Shown here one piece after another: positions 1-11,610 of a stretch of DNA of 64,000 bases (position 1 is the first letter of the stretch; the number at the start of each line of letters is the position of its first letter). Source of the DNA: Torreya grandis. Its lineage: Eukaryota; Streptophyta; Pinopsida; Cupressales; Taxaceae. The notes beneath the pieces are model-generated. The model made no database searches and was not told the DNA's origin. It worked only from the letters and a program-made list of their open reading frames with translations. The stretch lies in NCBI GenBank assembly GCA_037957365.1, contig JARHVA010006306.1, positions 124,001 through 188,000 of the forward strand, read 5' to 3'. The translations under genes were made by a program, and so were the position numbers.

Positions 1-283
1 GGTTGGTGCTAATTGATGAAAGACTTCAAGAGATCTAAGACACTTTGAATTTTCAATTCATATTTGATTTGATTATTTGAAGGATTATCATCTATTTGGG
101 TACCACTATTAACATTATTTTGATTTTGAGACTAGATTTAAATTTGACTACCCCTTGGTTCTTGATGTGGGATTCAGTAGGGGATAATTATTTTTGACTT
201 GAGATACAATGATTATTTTGACTTTAATATTCCCCTAGTGATAGATATTGGGATTCATGAGGAGAAAACATTTTTATATTAGG

Positions 284-949
284 CTAATGATTTGAATTCT
301 CTTGATTATGACTTATGGGATTAAATATGATTTGATCATTATTTATGACTTCTAAAATATGGTCTTTAACCTTTTTATTTTTAGCACACTTTATATTTCT
401 CAAAGAGGGGTCCAAAAATGTATGTTCTTGTTTGTCCCTATGAAGGGAGGTGATTAAATGATTGTTGATAGGAAGAAAGGGATCTATGATAGATGAAGGT
501 GGTATAGGTGTTAGGATGAGGTCAATGAGTGGTTGTGGGGTATTATGGTATTCATAAGGGTTACTAGGAGACCCACTTTTGACATCATATAAAATTTCCT
601 CAAAATCAAAAAAAGGATCACTAAGAGTAGCTATGATAGACACATCCAAAGGAGGATAAGATTCACTCTAACAATCTTTAATAGATAAAGCTTACAAGAA
701 CTCTGTTATGACTTTATCATTAGGATTAAAAGATATGCCTAGTGATATGTTGGAGGTATATATATTAGGAGTATCATAAAAAAGGTAGGAATTATTAACA
801 TTTACTATAATTTCAATAAGGGATGACATTTTTTATGAGCAATCTGATTCAAATTTTGGTGTTTTACATGATCCTAATGAAGATAATACTTTTGGTATTG
901 AATTTGATGTATAAGATGCAATAATTGTAGTAGGAGATTTATTATTCAT
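284..949 (-). pseudogene. Unrecognised coding relic downstream of gag-protease
   Basis: One minus-strand frame runs about 221 codons from an ATG at 949 to a stop at 284 with only three internal stops; the last 121 codons are uninterrupted. In this AT-rich sequence that is longer than chance would easily give. The product is rich in Ser, Pro, Ile and Asn, with a segment DPFFDFEEILYDVKSGSP and then a Pro-rich stretch, and no membrane segment or catalytic motif that I recognise. It lies downstream, in the same direction, of the gag-protease and Tyr/Trp-rich relics, so it may belong to the same element, perhaps as the spacer before a reverse transcriptase outside the window. Function unknown. Confidence 0.4.
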
Positions 950-952
950 GAT

Positions 953-1385
953 TTACATCTCAACATGGGGTATTATATGTGATGGGTGAGAGGGATATGA
1001 TGGAGGAACAATGGATTTGGTAAAGAGAGGTCTATGGAAGGATTCATGAGGACTGGGTTCATGGGGAATAAGGTGATCAATGATGGAGGATTTATCAAAG
1101 ATGGGGGGATCATGGAAAATAGATGTGTTGTCTTGACCTTGGCTTGGAAGGGGAAAGTCTTGATAATTGTAATGATATTGATATACAATATATGCAGAAA
1201 TACCGTTAAGGTAGGGAAACACCATATAATACTCCTTTAAGAAGGAATAACTCCACAATGTCTCTTCGAGGGGATAAACTCCAATATCCTCTTACAATAG
1301 AAGACTCAATGCTTACTTGATATCTTTACCATGATATTCATCCCCTATATATATACATCTATCTAACCCATGGATGGGTAACCTC
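953..1385 (-). pseudogene. Unrecognised coding relic
   Basis: A minus-strand frame of about 144 codons with two internal stops, open for the last 101 codons. It contains an acidic and aromatic segment (IGDEYHGKDIK, then EDIGVYPLEETLWSYSFLK) followed by a His/Pro/Ser-rich tail. Local sequence such as SYSFLKEYYMVFPYLNG looks protein-like rather than low-complexity. It sits between the Tyr/Trp-rich relic and the relic ending at 284, all on one strand, which suggests pieces of a single decayed polyprotein. No family recognised. Confidence 0.35.
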
Positions 1386-1715
1386 CTAATCCAATGTAGG
1401 CTGACCATTACCCAATGTACTACTTCCATAAGTTACTCTATTATCCTAATATGTTATACCCATATAACTAACTAAGGGGATGTGTGCCACATGTTAGCAT
1501 CTCCATCAACCCATATATCATATCCCTAGGTACATAATATTCCTTCCCTCCTTGACATGTTTCATCCCCAAAACATAGAAAGAAACCAAATAATGAGTGT
1601 GCTTCAAATCATTGCACACTTGTCTCCAATCTCGATCATCTAGCCATCCATATGTGATCTTGGCAGGTGATAGCTCTCTAAGATTGTTTCCAAATTCACT
1701 TATGCTCCTCTATTT

Positions 1716-2270
1716 TCATTTATGATCATAATTATACTGCTTTGGTGTCCAATCATAATTATTCCTCTTTTTATTCCATGTACCATATTCCACTGTGCTA
1801 CTTTGATTCCAAACATGACCATAGTAGGTATTCTTCCATCCATAGTCATAGTGACTTCCCCATTCATTCAATGTGCCATAGTATTTTTTATTTGGATTCC
1901 ATTCATATCCATAATATTTGGAAATTTTATTTCTTGTATAGACAAAATGATTTTTGTTATGATACTTCCTCACCTGGTTCCATGATTGTTTCCTCTCATG
2001 ATGATGTGGGTGTCTATATACCTCAACCTTTTCCAATACTTTGACCTTATCCACCTTTACTTCTACCTCTTCCACATTTTCCTTCTTTGTATCTTGAGTA
2101 GATGAAGTGATCATTTGTAGTGTGTCTTTATCTATATCATCTGAATCTTCATCATGATCTTCATCACCTATTTTCATCTTATCCTCATGATTTACCTGGA
2201 TTGTTATTGGTGCCTTTTTCACTATGATATTTTGTAAAGTGATCTTCTTTTTATTATACCAAAACTTCAT
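1716..2270 (-). pseudogene. Tyr/Trp-rich protein directly after a retroelement protease
   Basis: An open frame of 184 codons. The first residues (MKFWYNKKKITLQ) match what normally follows a Ty3/gypsy protease, so the true reading frame comes from the upstream protease. The two are offset by an indel at a run of eight A residues (minus strand, near 2275). After about residue 30 comes an acidic segment (DEDHDEDSDDIDKD), then a Lys/Val/Glu region, then about 80 residues packed with Tyr, Trp, Asn, Gly and Lys with a loose repeating pattern of YG-x-x-W-N type (YYGYEWN, YGTLNEWG, YGHVWN, YGTWN). I know no standard retroelement domain with this composition. It is the longest open frame of the block and its meaning is unknown. 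Confidence 0.5.
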
Positions 2271-2635
2271 GAATTTTTTTTAACATTAATATTCATTGTT
2301 CCCAAAGTATCTAACCATGGATATCCAAGAACTATATCCACATCATCCATATCTAAAGCATAAAAATCTGAATGCAAAACATATTTTTCCAAAATGAGCT
2401 TTAGATCTTCAAACATTGAAATATTCTTACCATATACTTGAACCTCCTTGATATTATTTTCTTGAACATGTATATTCTTAGCCACATTCATGTTAATGAA
2501 GCTATACTTGCTGGTAGGGTTTATGGACATAACTACCTTCTTCTTTTGAATGTGTCCATGAAATTGAAAAATTGACTCAGATTTCTTTGGAGCCAAATTA
2601 TTTGAACCCTTATCATCCAATTATTATTATTCTTA

Positions 2636-2637
<2 letters not shown>

Positions 2638-2682
<45 letters not shown>
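2638..2682. repeat. (CAT)15 microsatellite inside a former acidic coding tract
   Basis: Fifteen perfect CAT units. On the minus strand the frame shared by the flanking gag and protease relics reads them as GAT (Asp), and the adjoining TTC-rich tract as GAA (Glu). Confidence 0.9.
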
Positions 2683-2683
<1 letters not shown>

Positions 2684-2830
2684 TTATTCTTCTTCTTCTT
2701 CTTTTGCTCATTCTTCTATTTCTTTTTCTTCTTTTTCTACTTCTTCTACTGCTTCTTCTACTTCTTTATCTGCTTCTTCTTCTATTTCTTCTTCTACTTC
2801 TTCTTCTTGTTCTTCTACTAATTCTTATAT
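2684..2830. repeat. TTC/TTCTA-rich polypyrimidine tract
   Basis: About 150 bp of imperfect TTC, TTA and CTT repeats. On the minus strand in the gag-protease frame it reads mainly Glu with Val, Ile and Ala, broken by a few stops, so it is best taken as the decayed acidic linker between gag and protease. Confidence 0.7.
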
Positions 2831-3058
2831 TTCCTATTCTTGTTTTATATCCCAATTATTTAAAAATATTTTTTTCATTTCTTGCCATGAATAAAACCTT
2901 TCTGTACAGCTCAACTGATCAAACCAATCTAGTGCAGGCCCAGACAAAAAAGGAGTTAATCATCTTTGCCCAAAAGTTTTTATAAAATGATTCTCCAAAA
3001 GGAGCCACCATTATTTAGCATCAATATAATCTTCCCCTAAAAATATTTTCAACTCCAT

Positions 3059-6000
3059 GATCCACAAAAAAAATTAAGGTTCATGAAACCCTAAAATGTC
3101 AAAACTGATCCATAAAATCGCAAAAAATCACTCCACACAATTCAAACAATTCTGAATTTTTTACTATACTTCTCTTATATCTGCTTACATCTCTAGTAGA
3201 AAATTTGAATAAAATGGTGATGGTTGAGGAGTTATGGATGATGGAGGTATGATAAGGAATGGATGGGGTTCTTGAAAAAAATAGGTTGAAAGAATCAAGC
3301 TAGTATGATAGGTGATGATGAAGATGAGGTAGATGAGATGTGATAGGGATAATATATGATGCAAATTAGATTTTGAACCATTATTACAATAGGTGCTAAT
3401 GACCTATTAACCATGTCTAGTTTTCAAACTTGTAAAAGGACTGAGGATTTGATGGGTGCCTAGATTCATAATAGCAAGAGGATGATTGGATGGGTTGCTA
3501 GTTATTAATAGGCAAGATGATTGGACTAGATATTATTAGATTGACGATGGGTTTGCTAGATTAAAACTAAAAAAGAGATAAGATGTTATTATAATATCAA
3601 ATAGGTATGAGATCTAACCAAGTGATGAATTATTAATTGTTTAGGATGATAGGATGATATGAAAGGATAATAAGAAGACTAGCTCAATTATTAGACTAAT
3701 ATGTTCAACAGAAGATGAGGTATGACTATGTGATGAAGATCATAGGATAATGTGACAAAAACAGGTATAAATAATGATGATATGAGGTTGGTGTTGGACT
3801 CGAGTGTTACCTAAAAGGGCTAACTAGGACAAGATAAGATGAGGTTAGACTAGATGGGTGATGAAGGCAAGGTCAAGACAAATGATTGATTATGGACTGA
3901 GAATAAGATGTGGATGATAAGATAATATGTGTAGGATTTGGTTAGACTAGGATAATATTAAAGCATGTAAATTATATACAAAGAATAATAAAAAAGGATA
4001 ATATGTACAAGAGGGATGTTGAAAAGGATATACAAGATGTGATTGGGACACGTGATGTATTATGACTAATGATTAGTGAGACTAAATTATGTATAAGGGG
4101 GTGAAATGATGGAATAAGATAATGTGGATATGATTAGGACTATGGTGGAAAAAAAGGTGGATATGTTAAGGTCAAAACAAGTCAAAGTGAGTTGTGATTG
4201 ATTATGGATGAGGTAGACTTGGGACAAGATGTGGATGACAATGTGTGAATATGATAGGTGAGAATTAATGAGTTAGATAGGATAGGATAATGAAAAGGAT
4301 ATATAAATACAATATGTACAAATTGATGATGATAGGGATGTACAAGATGATTATATATGATGATATACACAAAAGGGTGATGGGATAAAGAAGTAGAAAA
4401 CAAAATGGGGGTACGACCACTGATGAGTGGATATGAAGACAAGATGGGGGGATGTGGTATGTATAATAAGATGATAAAATGATAAGGTAAGAATATATAA
4501 GATGGTATGTTCAAAAAACCTAGATAGGTGTGTGTAGGTTTAGGTGAATGTTGACTCAACTCACAAACAACATGGGTTTAGAAAAACACACACCCAAGAA
4601 AGCAAGCCACAACCTATGATTAGTAAACTCAAAAGTGTGTAACTTGATGGTCTCACCATCAAATGAATTCATGGGTGGGGTTGCAGGCTTGTGACCCATT
4701 ATGGAATCAAAAAAACCCTCTTGAACCTATTTTTACTTGATGGATACTTAAGAGTTGATAGTGACTCTGATAGGGAGGTGCCTATTATGGCTGAAGGATA
4801 TTATGCTAGGTTTGCATGGGATCTCTAGGTGTATCCCCTATATATGCAAAGGTAATATGGGGCCCAAATCCATATAAGATGCAATTTGACTACCCTACAT
4901 ATTGGATTTTAACTACCCCTCCCTCCATGGAACATTTTAAATGGATTTCTACTTAGGCACGTAATGATAGCACTCCTATTTTTTAGACTCCACTAGAACA
5001 TAGAATTTGGACTAGTGCATGGTGGTAAAATCCATGCTCTATACCCCCCTAGAAAATAAAAATGAGGGAGAGTTTTTATGGGGTTTTTTATTCCCTAGGA
5101 ATCACCACAAGGATGCAAGGGGGAGATCATACACCAACTATAGCCTTTGGGATATAAATAGACAAACCAAAAGATTAATTTAACCAATTAAAATTAAATG
5201 TGATGTATCTACAAGATGAAAGACAAGAACATACAAGAAAAAAAATATATACAAGACAAATTGATGAAAATGATATATACAATACAAGGTGATTAAAATT
5301 ATTCAAAATTATGTTTAAACTACCCAAAATGAGTCTTTTATAGGTGGCCTAAAAGCACAAGTTAGTAGTTTGAATTTGGCACTAAAAAGTATGTAACCTT
5401 CAAGACCAGACATTAGTAGTTTTGATGGTTATACCTTTGACACATGATCCTATAAGAAGAATGTTAGTGGTTTTGGTAATTTTTCATTTGATGATCATAT
5501 TTATTTCAAGTTATAAACTTGACTCCTTTGTATTCAAATCATTCCTTTTCTCTGTAACTATTATTCTAATATTACCTAATAACTACAACAAATCAGTATG
5601 ACTAAATCATCCAATTATAAATAACATTAAAGGGACTAATCAATAAAAGGAAATTACTAAAGGTAATATATAATTAAATATTAATTATATGGTAACTTAA
5701 GGTATATTCAATGACAATTTGAAATAAAATCCTAATATAAAGACTCTTTCTATTACTATTTTACTCAAATCATCATTAAAATAAAATCTAGTCAATACCA
5801 TATCAAGTAATCTTATAATTAATAAAATAACATCAGCTATTTTTAAAAAAGTTTTTAATAACTTACTATTTTAAATAATAAAATTTAAAACTCACACCTG
5901 AACTTAAAATATTGGGATCATAACTGACAAGTGTCTGACCCTATCAAAACATTCCAACATGTAACTTCATAGCTTAAGCCAGATGAGATAAGGATCCAAA

Positions 6001-6583
6001 TCCTTAATATTAATTTAGATAGGGAAGTTAATTTTATTTTTTATATTATATATTAAATTCATATGTGACATGGATTTTGTAAATGAAAAAAATCTACCAC
6101 AGATAAAATTTCCCTATAGAAAATAGTTTTCACTTCCTACAACATCGACACTATAGAGCTTTGGAACCTCATATCCATCTTGAAGTCCTACACTACTTCT
6201 TTCACCAAACACTAGAAGGTCAGATTTTAGATCAATATCTCAATACTCTTTTGGTATTTTTATATCTCACACAAATCCATGGTGCCTGACCTATAGGCAA
6301 AAGTAGAATCCTAGGCATACATGAGTTGTTCCAAAATACACAATAAATAATTAAATGTCTTTATTTCTATGTAATTTTATTCTTTTTTATATATGGGTAC
6401 AGAAGATAAAATGATGGAAATTTTAGACACAATGAATCCTTGGTAATTGAGGGACTTAAAGTAGCATTTGAAAAAATTTCCAACACCATAGCCTATGGCA
6501 GATCAAGGGATCAAGTCCCACCAAGAAGAGAATGTTGGGTTCTCTTCTCTGGGGAATGATCATGGGTCTCATATAAATATGAT
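3059..6583. other. Gene-free stretch; left part purine and ATG/GAT-rich
   Basis: From about 3,200 to 4,560 the plus strand is rich in GATGA, GGATA and TGAGG words, giving long but low-complexity His/Pro/Ser/Ile frames on the minus strand (for example 4,182-4,559) with no recognisable motif. From 4,561 to 6,583 there is only AT-rich sequence with no coding pattern, repeat or RNA gene I can support. Confidence 0.5.
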
Positions 6584-7027
6584 AGGTGTAAATCCAAAAT
6601 TCTCCTAGAATTCACTAAAAAGGGAGCTTTAAAATAAGGAACAGATATCCCTTAAATTTTTAAATCATGATAGAAAGTGGAAAATGCCCTATATGCAAAA
6701 TGTGGAAACATAAACAAGGCACACAAAATGTTTAGAAGAATGTATCAACAAGATGTGGTTTCATAGAATACAATTACTATAGGGTATGCACAAAATGGTA
6801 TTTTTGATAATGACTTGGAGACTTTTGAGTAAATTCATTTGGCATATGTAAAGCCAAATTACTTAACCTTTACTAGCATGTTCTCAGCCTGTGCCAAAAT
6901 GGGAGCTTTGAAACAAGACATGAGCATTCATCAAAGTATAATTGAAAGTGGTATTTTTCAATGTTTTAGTTGTGTGTGCCCTAGTATAAATGTACAAAAA
7001 ATGTGTAATCATGTGAAGGGCACATGA
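6584..7027 (+). pseudogene. Pentatricopeptide repeat (PPR) protein pseudogene, fragment
   Basis: Intact PPR proteins bind organellar RNA; this is a broken fragment of the plant-specific type. From 6,623 to 7,027 one frame reads through parts of three 35-residue motifs: a GALK...KS piece, then NALYAKCGNINKAHKMFRRM, then a segment resembling VVSWNTMIAGYAQNG, then VKPNYLTFTSMFSACAKMGA. Six stops interrupt 6,623-6,838; two clear ones replace Trp (after DVVS) and probably Gln (after LETFE). A GVNP segment at 6,584 is in another frame, so there is at least one frameshift upstream. The last 62 codons are open. No intron is seen. The short HQSIIESG piece after CAKMGA is typical of the PLS subfamily. 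Confidence 0.85.
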
Positions 7028-8538
7028 ACTATTTAAAAAAAATGTTTGTTAGAAACATGACAAGTATGAAACTAGATTATAAAACATATGCCACACTGTT
7101 ATTTTGTCAATGAATACAAGAAGAAAAACCATAATGTTTTAGACCCTAGTTTTTAGCATAAATGTACAAATCACATTTTACCAAAAAGGAAAATTAGTTA
7201 CACAAAATGGATTTAGAGATCTTCATGACATGGCGTAACATTATCTACATAGTTAAAACTTGTTGGATAAAATGTTAAATAAATATTTTTGCTTTCCATT
7301 TTTAAATTCTTAATCTCAAAAACAATTTGAAATTTCCAAGAAACAATAACCTCCAATGTTATTAATTTAAGTTTAATATACATGCATATATATGTTAATA
7401 TTGTCTTAAAATTATAAATAACTTGTTATACAAAAAGAGGGGGTGGAGATATACATTATAATAATAAAAAATGTAAATAGTAAGCATATAGCCTACCATG
7501 GATGCAAAATTTCAGTGCCAAATAAGGAATATTTCTCCTAGATGTCTCCAAAGCTAAAAACCTTGACTCATTATACACTAAAGTAAGTCCCCACCATGGT
7601 TTCCATTTTGTAGTAGGATTTTGAGAAAACATTAATTAAAGTACCTAATTCAAATCCAAAATTAAACTACATATTAGGAAGGATTATAGAAATAAATCAG
7701 AATGATAGGATAGATATTAACAGTCCTTATTTCATCTAGCCTCCTTACATGATGTTCCAATGGATGGTTTGATTGAATGTAGACTTAGAAATTTAACTTA
7801 GTGATGCTTGATTATGGATGTTTGATTAGATTATTTAATGACTATTTGGACATGGATTTGTTAGATAACCTATAGATGCCTTCCATGGAGGAGGAGTATT
7901 GTTTAAATAGATTTTGGAGGGAGAAATCAATGGTGGAGATTTGAGGTTAAGGGAAGGAGATCAAGGGTCAAGATAAAAAGGAATATAAAATTCCTTGGAA
8001 TCCTCTAGATTTGGAGGCTTCTAGAGAGGAGGGGTTAGAATAGAGAGAATTATAGAATCTTCCAATTATATAATCCTTTTAAGGATTAATTAGGCTTAGG
8101 GATGGATTATATATGGATTAGGTGAGGATTAGGGACTAAGGGTGTAGGAAAGCCTAGGCATAGGCTCATAGGTGGACCATTTGGAATTTGAAATTCGTAA
8201 ATAATAGGTAAGTGAGAATTAAGATGGGATAAATAAAGTATTAGGAGAATTAATGAATAATTGGGATAACACTAAGGTTAGTGGATGAAGAAATATTAAA
8301 GGGGATGTTAGATAATGACTAGAAAGTGGGGATAAACTAGAATAAATTAGATGAGTGGAATTAGTGTCGACTAATAATAATATTAGTGATGTGAATAAAG
8401 CAATTTATTTTAGATGCATACATTTTTTCCCTCTTTAAAAGGGCATTGCTAGTAAATTGAAGTGGAAGGAGTAATGGTATTTCAAATAAAAACTATGTCA
8501 TGGATGAATGTTAGTTGATATGATTTTAGTGGATATTA
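7028..8538. other. Gene-free AT-rich stretch
   Basis: The PPR frame decays into short unrecognisable pieces just after 7,027. The rest shows no coding pattern, RNA gene or repeat shared with other parts of the window that I could see. Confidence 0.5.
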
Positions 8539-10126
8539 TGCCCCCTCGAGGGGACATGCAAAAAAGAATGAGATGTGTGTCCGCTCAAAAGAAGAAGGGG
8601 TGGGATGGGTTTGATAGGTAAGTGGTTTGGATGTGAGATAGATAGACAAGGGGTTGGGATGCCTAGCCTACTACATAATATCTAGTATGCAATCTTTACA
8701 TAAATCACCTCTAAACATTAAATCATGTGTAAGTGTATATTCAAAGTGGACATATGCTAAAAAATCTAAGTATCAAGAAGGTACACGTTATTTTCAAGAA
8801 GACTCTCCATACATAACTTGCACTAAATCTAATAGGGTCCTAAGTGCACACTATCTAGTGCGTAGATAAATCCTAAGGGTGAAATATGTAATTTTCCACC
8901 TTGTGCACAATGATGACATGTTAAAATATAAAGTGACCTACAAAACTTCCATGTCATAAAATGAACCTAGATAAATTAGCAAATGGTAGGAAGATTATAG
9001 GTGATAGGTGGCCATTTCAGTAATGAGTGAGGTTATGTCAAAATGGTTAAATATATAAATGGATATTAGATGTCATAATATGGACATGTGCCTATTATAA
9101 TAGCCTAATCAACTCCCACCTCCCAATACATATGAGGATTCATTAATATTATTCTAATTACCCCCAGATTCAAATCATCAGTCAGAATTAACCAAGCATG
9201 GCTCAAGATAAATATGGAATGAGGATTTGGTCTCCATGACCAGTCTGAAGATTGAAGTTAGAATTTATTGTACCAAGACTTATGAATCCTTATAAAATAT
9301 AGGATGATAATTGTAAAGAGGATATATTTTTAGGAACCCTTACACTAAAAAAAATGACCTCTAAGATCACTTCTATTAGTTGAACCTTGAACTTTAATGA
9401 GAATTGATTTCATCTCCCTTCATTCTTCTAGCATACTTTTTGTGATTTGTGCTTATTGATCACTATTTGTGGGTAATTTTTATCCCTTTAATTGTTGTCC
9501 ATTCCCATCACCTATATGCAAAACTAGGAACTCATTTACAAATTGTATTTTGTATGCACATGGGTCTATGTAGGCTGACTATGGATAATCTTTGTCCCTA
9601 TAAATGTTGTTTTGTGTTTTTTTGTCTTAATAATAAATACTTAAGAATTTGGATTATGCATGGTGGATTCTGTGTGATACTATCTCATTTTTATTAATAT
9701 GTAGTGTGTTTGTCAGGGTTTTAGAGGTGCTCACTCTATTCTTTATGTATCACTACTTTTCCTTTTCAACATCCTTCTCTCCCCTTTTCCCTTATAGAAA
9801 TCTTAAGTTTAGATTAGTTGTAGATTTCCATTTTTAATTTTTTATGTCTACATAATGGTATTAAATTGATGTGATTAAAATAGAAAGAATCTATATTACT
9901 CCAAAGGTTCATACCAATGAGAACAAGGGTCAAACACCTTAGGGACATTCTCATTATTTTGATTAGACATTGAATTTTCCATGCATGTAGATGATCTCAA
10001 ATACTTTTACTCCTCACACTGAATGCTTTTATGCCCTGCACAAAAGTTTTTTTCTTCCCCACACCTGACTACAAATACTCTTTCATGGAGAAACATCCAT
10101 GGGTGAATGTTTTTAATGATAATTTT
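8539..10126 (+). repeat. 5' LTR of element A
   Basis: Colinear with 17,086-18,670. Shared anchors include the CTAAGTATCAAGAAGG block near 8,766 and 17,278, a GTAGATAAATCCTAAG block near 8,861 and 17,374, and a TTAAGTTTAGATTAG block near 9,803 and 18,350. Homology is clear from about 8,660 onward; the proposed start, a TG just before a CCCCTCGAGGGG palindrome, rests on length agreement and weak similarity to the other copy. Short frames within it (for example 8,654-8,869 and 9,449-9,697) are not genes. Confidence 0.8.
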
Positions 10127-10129
10127 TAT

Positions 10130-10148
10130 TAGCATGCTTGGTAGGACC
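10130..10148 (+). promoter_or_regulatory. Putative primer-binding site of element A
   Basis: TAGCATGCTTGGTAGGACC lies a few bases after the 5' LTR. It matches the equivalent site of element T at 14 of 19 positions, and all five differences are transitions. I cannot name the tRNA primer. Confidence 0.55.
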
Positions 10149-10474
10149 ATAATAAAAAGATTCAACTAATAAATTAGTGTCATTATTAGCCTACAAGGGT
10201 TGATGACACTCTATAAATTACTTGGAAATTCCAAGTGCCACTAATTTGTAAATATCATCACTTCACCTATATGCCAAGACAAACTATATCATATTCAATA
10301 GGTATTAATTTCCATTTTATTGAGTTGCATGCATCCTCTATAAGATATACTAGAGTATCCCTATCTCATATTATAAGAGCTAGTTATTTATGGTATGCTT
10401 CTCCTAGAGCCCATTAGACCCCTCCCTTTGGGAGATTTCCACAAAATAAAATAAGGTTATTTCCTATTCCCTTC

Positions 10475-11610
10475 ATGGCCACTCAAATAAATTAGTTTTT
10501 TGTGCACTTTAATGGAGAAAGTCCTTTGATTCTAGCCCAGTATAATGACATCCTAGTTTTAGCACTCAAATGCTTATCCTACTTTACTACGGAGAACATA
10601 ACCTCACCTATAGAACACATTCAAGATATTACAAATATTTAATCCATACATCATGTCATAAAGGATAACAAGTAGTTAGACTATTTACATCATCATTTAA
10701 ATGCAAATCCCTATAATGGTACTATGGTTTGATTCTAAATTACATTCATGACTAGGATGAGATAGGTGAGTAGATATGCAAGCAATTTGAGGACATGAGT
10801 GACCACTTATCCCTGATAGAGTAGCTTGATACCATCAAAAGGGACATGTGTAAATTTATGGTGGACTTAAAATTTATATTTAAAAGAGTTTAGGATAAGA
10901 TCCCACCATTATGTAATTTCTCTCCTAATACTACATTTTTGTATTACTTAAAAGATCTTAATAGTGATATAGTTGTGATGGTTCAATCTATGGGAATAAA
11001 TGTGCTACCTAACACATATGATATCATTTTGAAAGCCAAAAATTAATTTATTTAAGATGTAAAGATAACTCCAACACATCTAATTCCACTCTTTCTTGAG
11101 CCACTACTTATTCAACGTATTACACTACCCTTATTAGAGCTTATCCCTCTTGTAGTTAGCTTTCCAATAACATTTATTAATCTCCCTAATGAATTACATG
11201 AGGTAAAAGCATTACTAAAAAGTTTCAAGAATGAGCTTGTAGCCATAAAAATTAATCAAGTTCTAGATTCTTTGATTTATAAACATTTCAACCAACCATA
11301 TCAATTGAGTATGCCTCCCTATCAAGCTAGCATAGAGGCTATAAATCAGCTTTCCTATATTACGTTGTCTTATACATAGAATTCTAACACTGCTAGTAAT
11401 TTAAAAGCTATTGTTCTCATACACAAAAACATCACATAGGATTATTATTTGTGTGTCCCATTTAATCAACCACATGATCCTACTACATGCAAAAATGGGT
11501 CTCTTACCAAGCACTTATGGTGTAGAATATGTCATAGTCACAGGCACAACTAAACATTGTAGATATGTGAGGGGAATAAATACAAGTTCAAGAACCAAGA
11601 AGAGATGAGT
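10475..11610 (+). pseudogene. gag relic of element A, with CCHC zinc knuckle
   Basis: Structural polyprotein of the retroelement particle. From an ATG at 10,475 the frame reads with occasional stops through an N-terminal region (NGESPLILAQYND), then shifts. From about 10,950 to 11,450 another frame is nearly open, with MVQSMGINVLPNTYDIILKAK and later LPNELHEVKALLKSFKNEL, followed by a Gln/Pro/Tyr-rich part. A zinc knuckle lies at 11,521-11,560: one frame gives CRICHSH and, after a one-base slip, a second gives TTKHC, together a CX2CX4HX4C spacing. Decay is by stops from Gln/Trp codons and small indels. Length and order agree with a normal Ty3/gypsy gag. Confidence 0.75.

Larger units (their letters stand above)
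2267..3058 (-). pseudogene. gag-protease polyprotein relic of an LTR retroelement
   Basis: A single minus-strand frame of 264 codons starts at an ATG at 3058 and ends at 2267, interrupted by about ten stops. Its first third resembles the gag core (GPALDWFDQL, then TERFYSWQEMKKIFLNNW). The middle is an acidic linker of Glu/Asp runs, now a (CAT)n and TTC-rich tract on the plus strand. The last 117 codons are uninterrupted and resemble a retropepsin-like protease: the C-terminal DIVLGYPWLDTLG motif is clear, while the Asp-Ser/Thr-Gly catalytic triplet expected before it has been lost (NPTSKYSFIN). Gag and protease remaining in one frame suggests a fused polyprotein. No zinc knuckle is seen. Confidence 0.6.

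Noticed and set aside
2572..2985. 137-codon plus-strand frame with long His and Leu runs
   Set aside because: It is the reverse reading of the CAT and TTC repeats, which belong to the minus-strand acidic linker.
4182..4559. 125-codon minus-strand open frame rich in Pro, His, Ser and Ile
   Set aside because: Arises from ATG/GAT-rich low-complexity DNA on the plus strand; no domain or conserved pattern.
8654..8869. 71-codon open frame
   Set aside because: Lies inside the 5' LTR of element A and is not kept in the other LTR copy.
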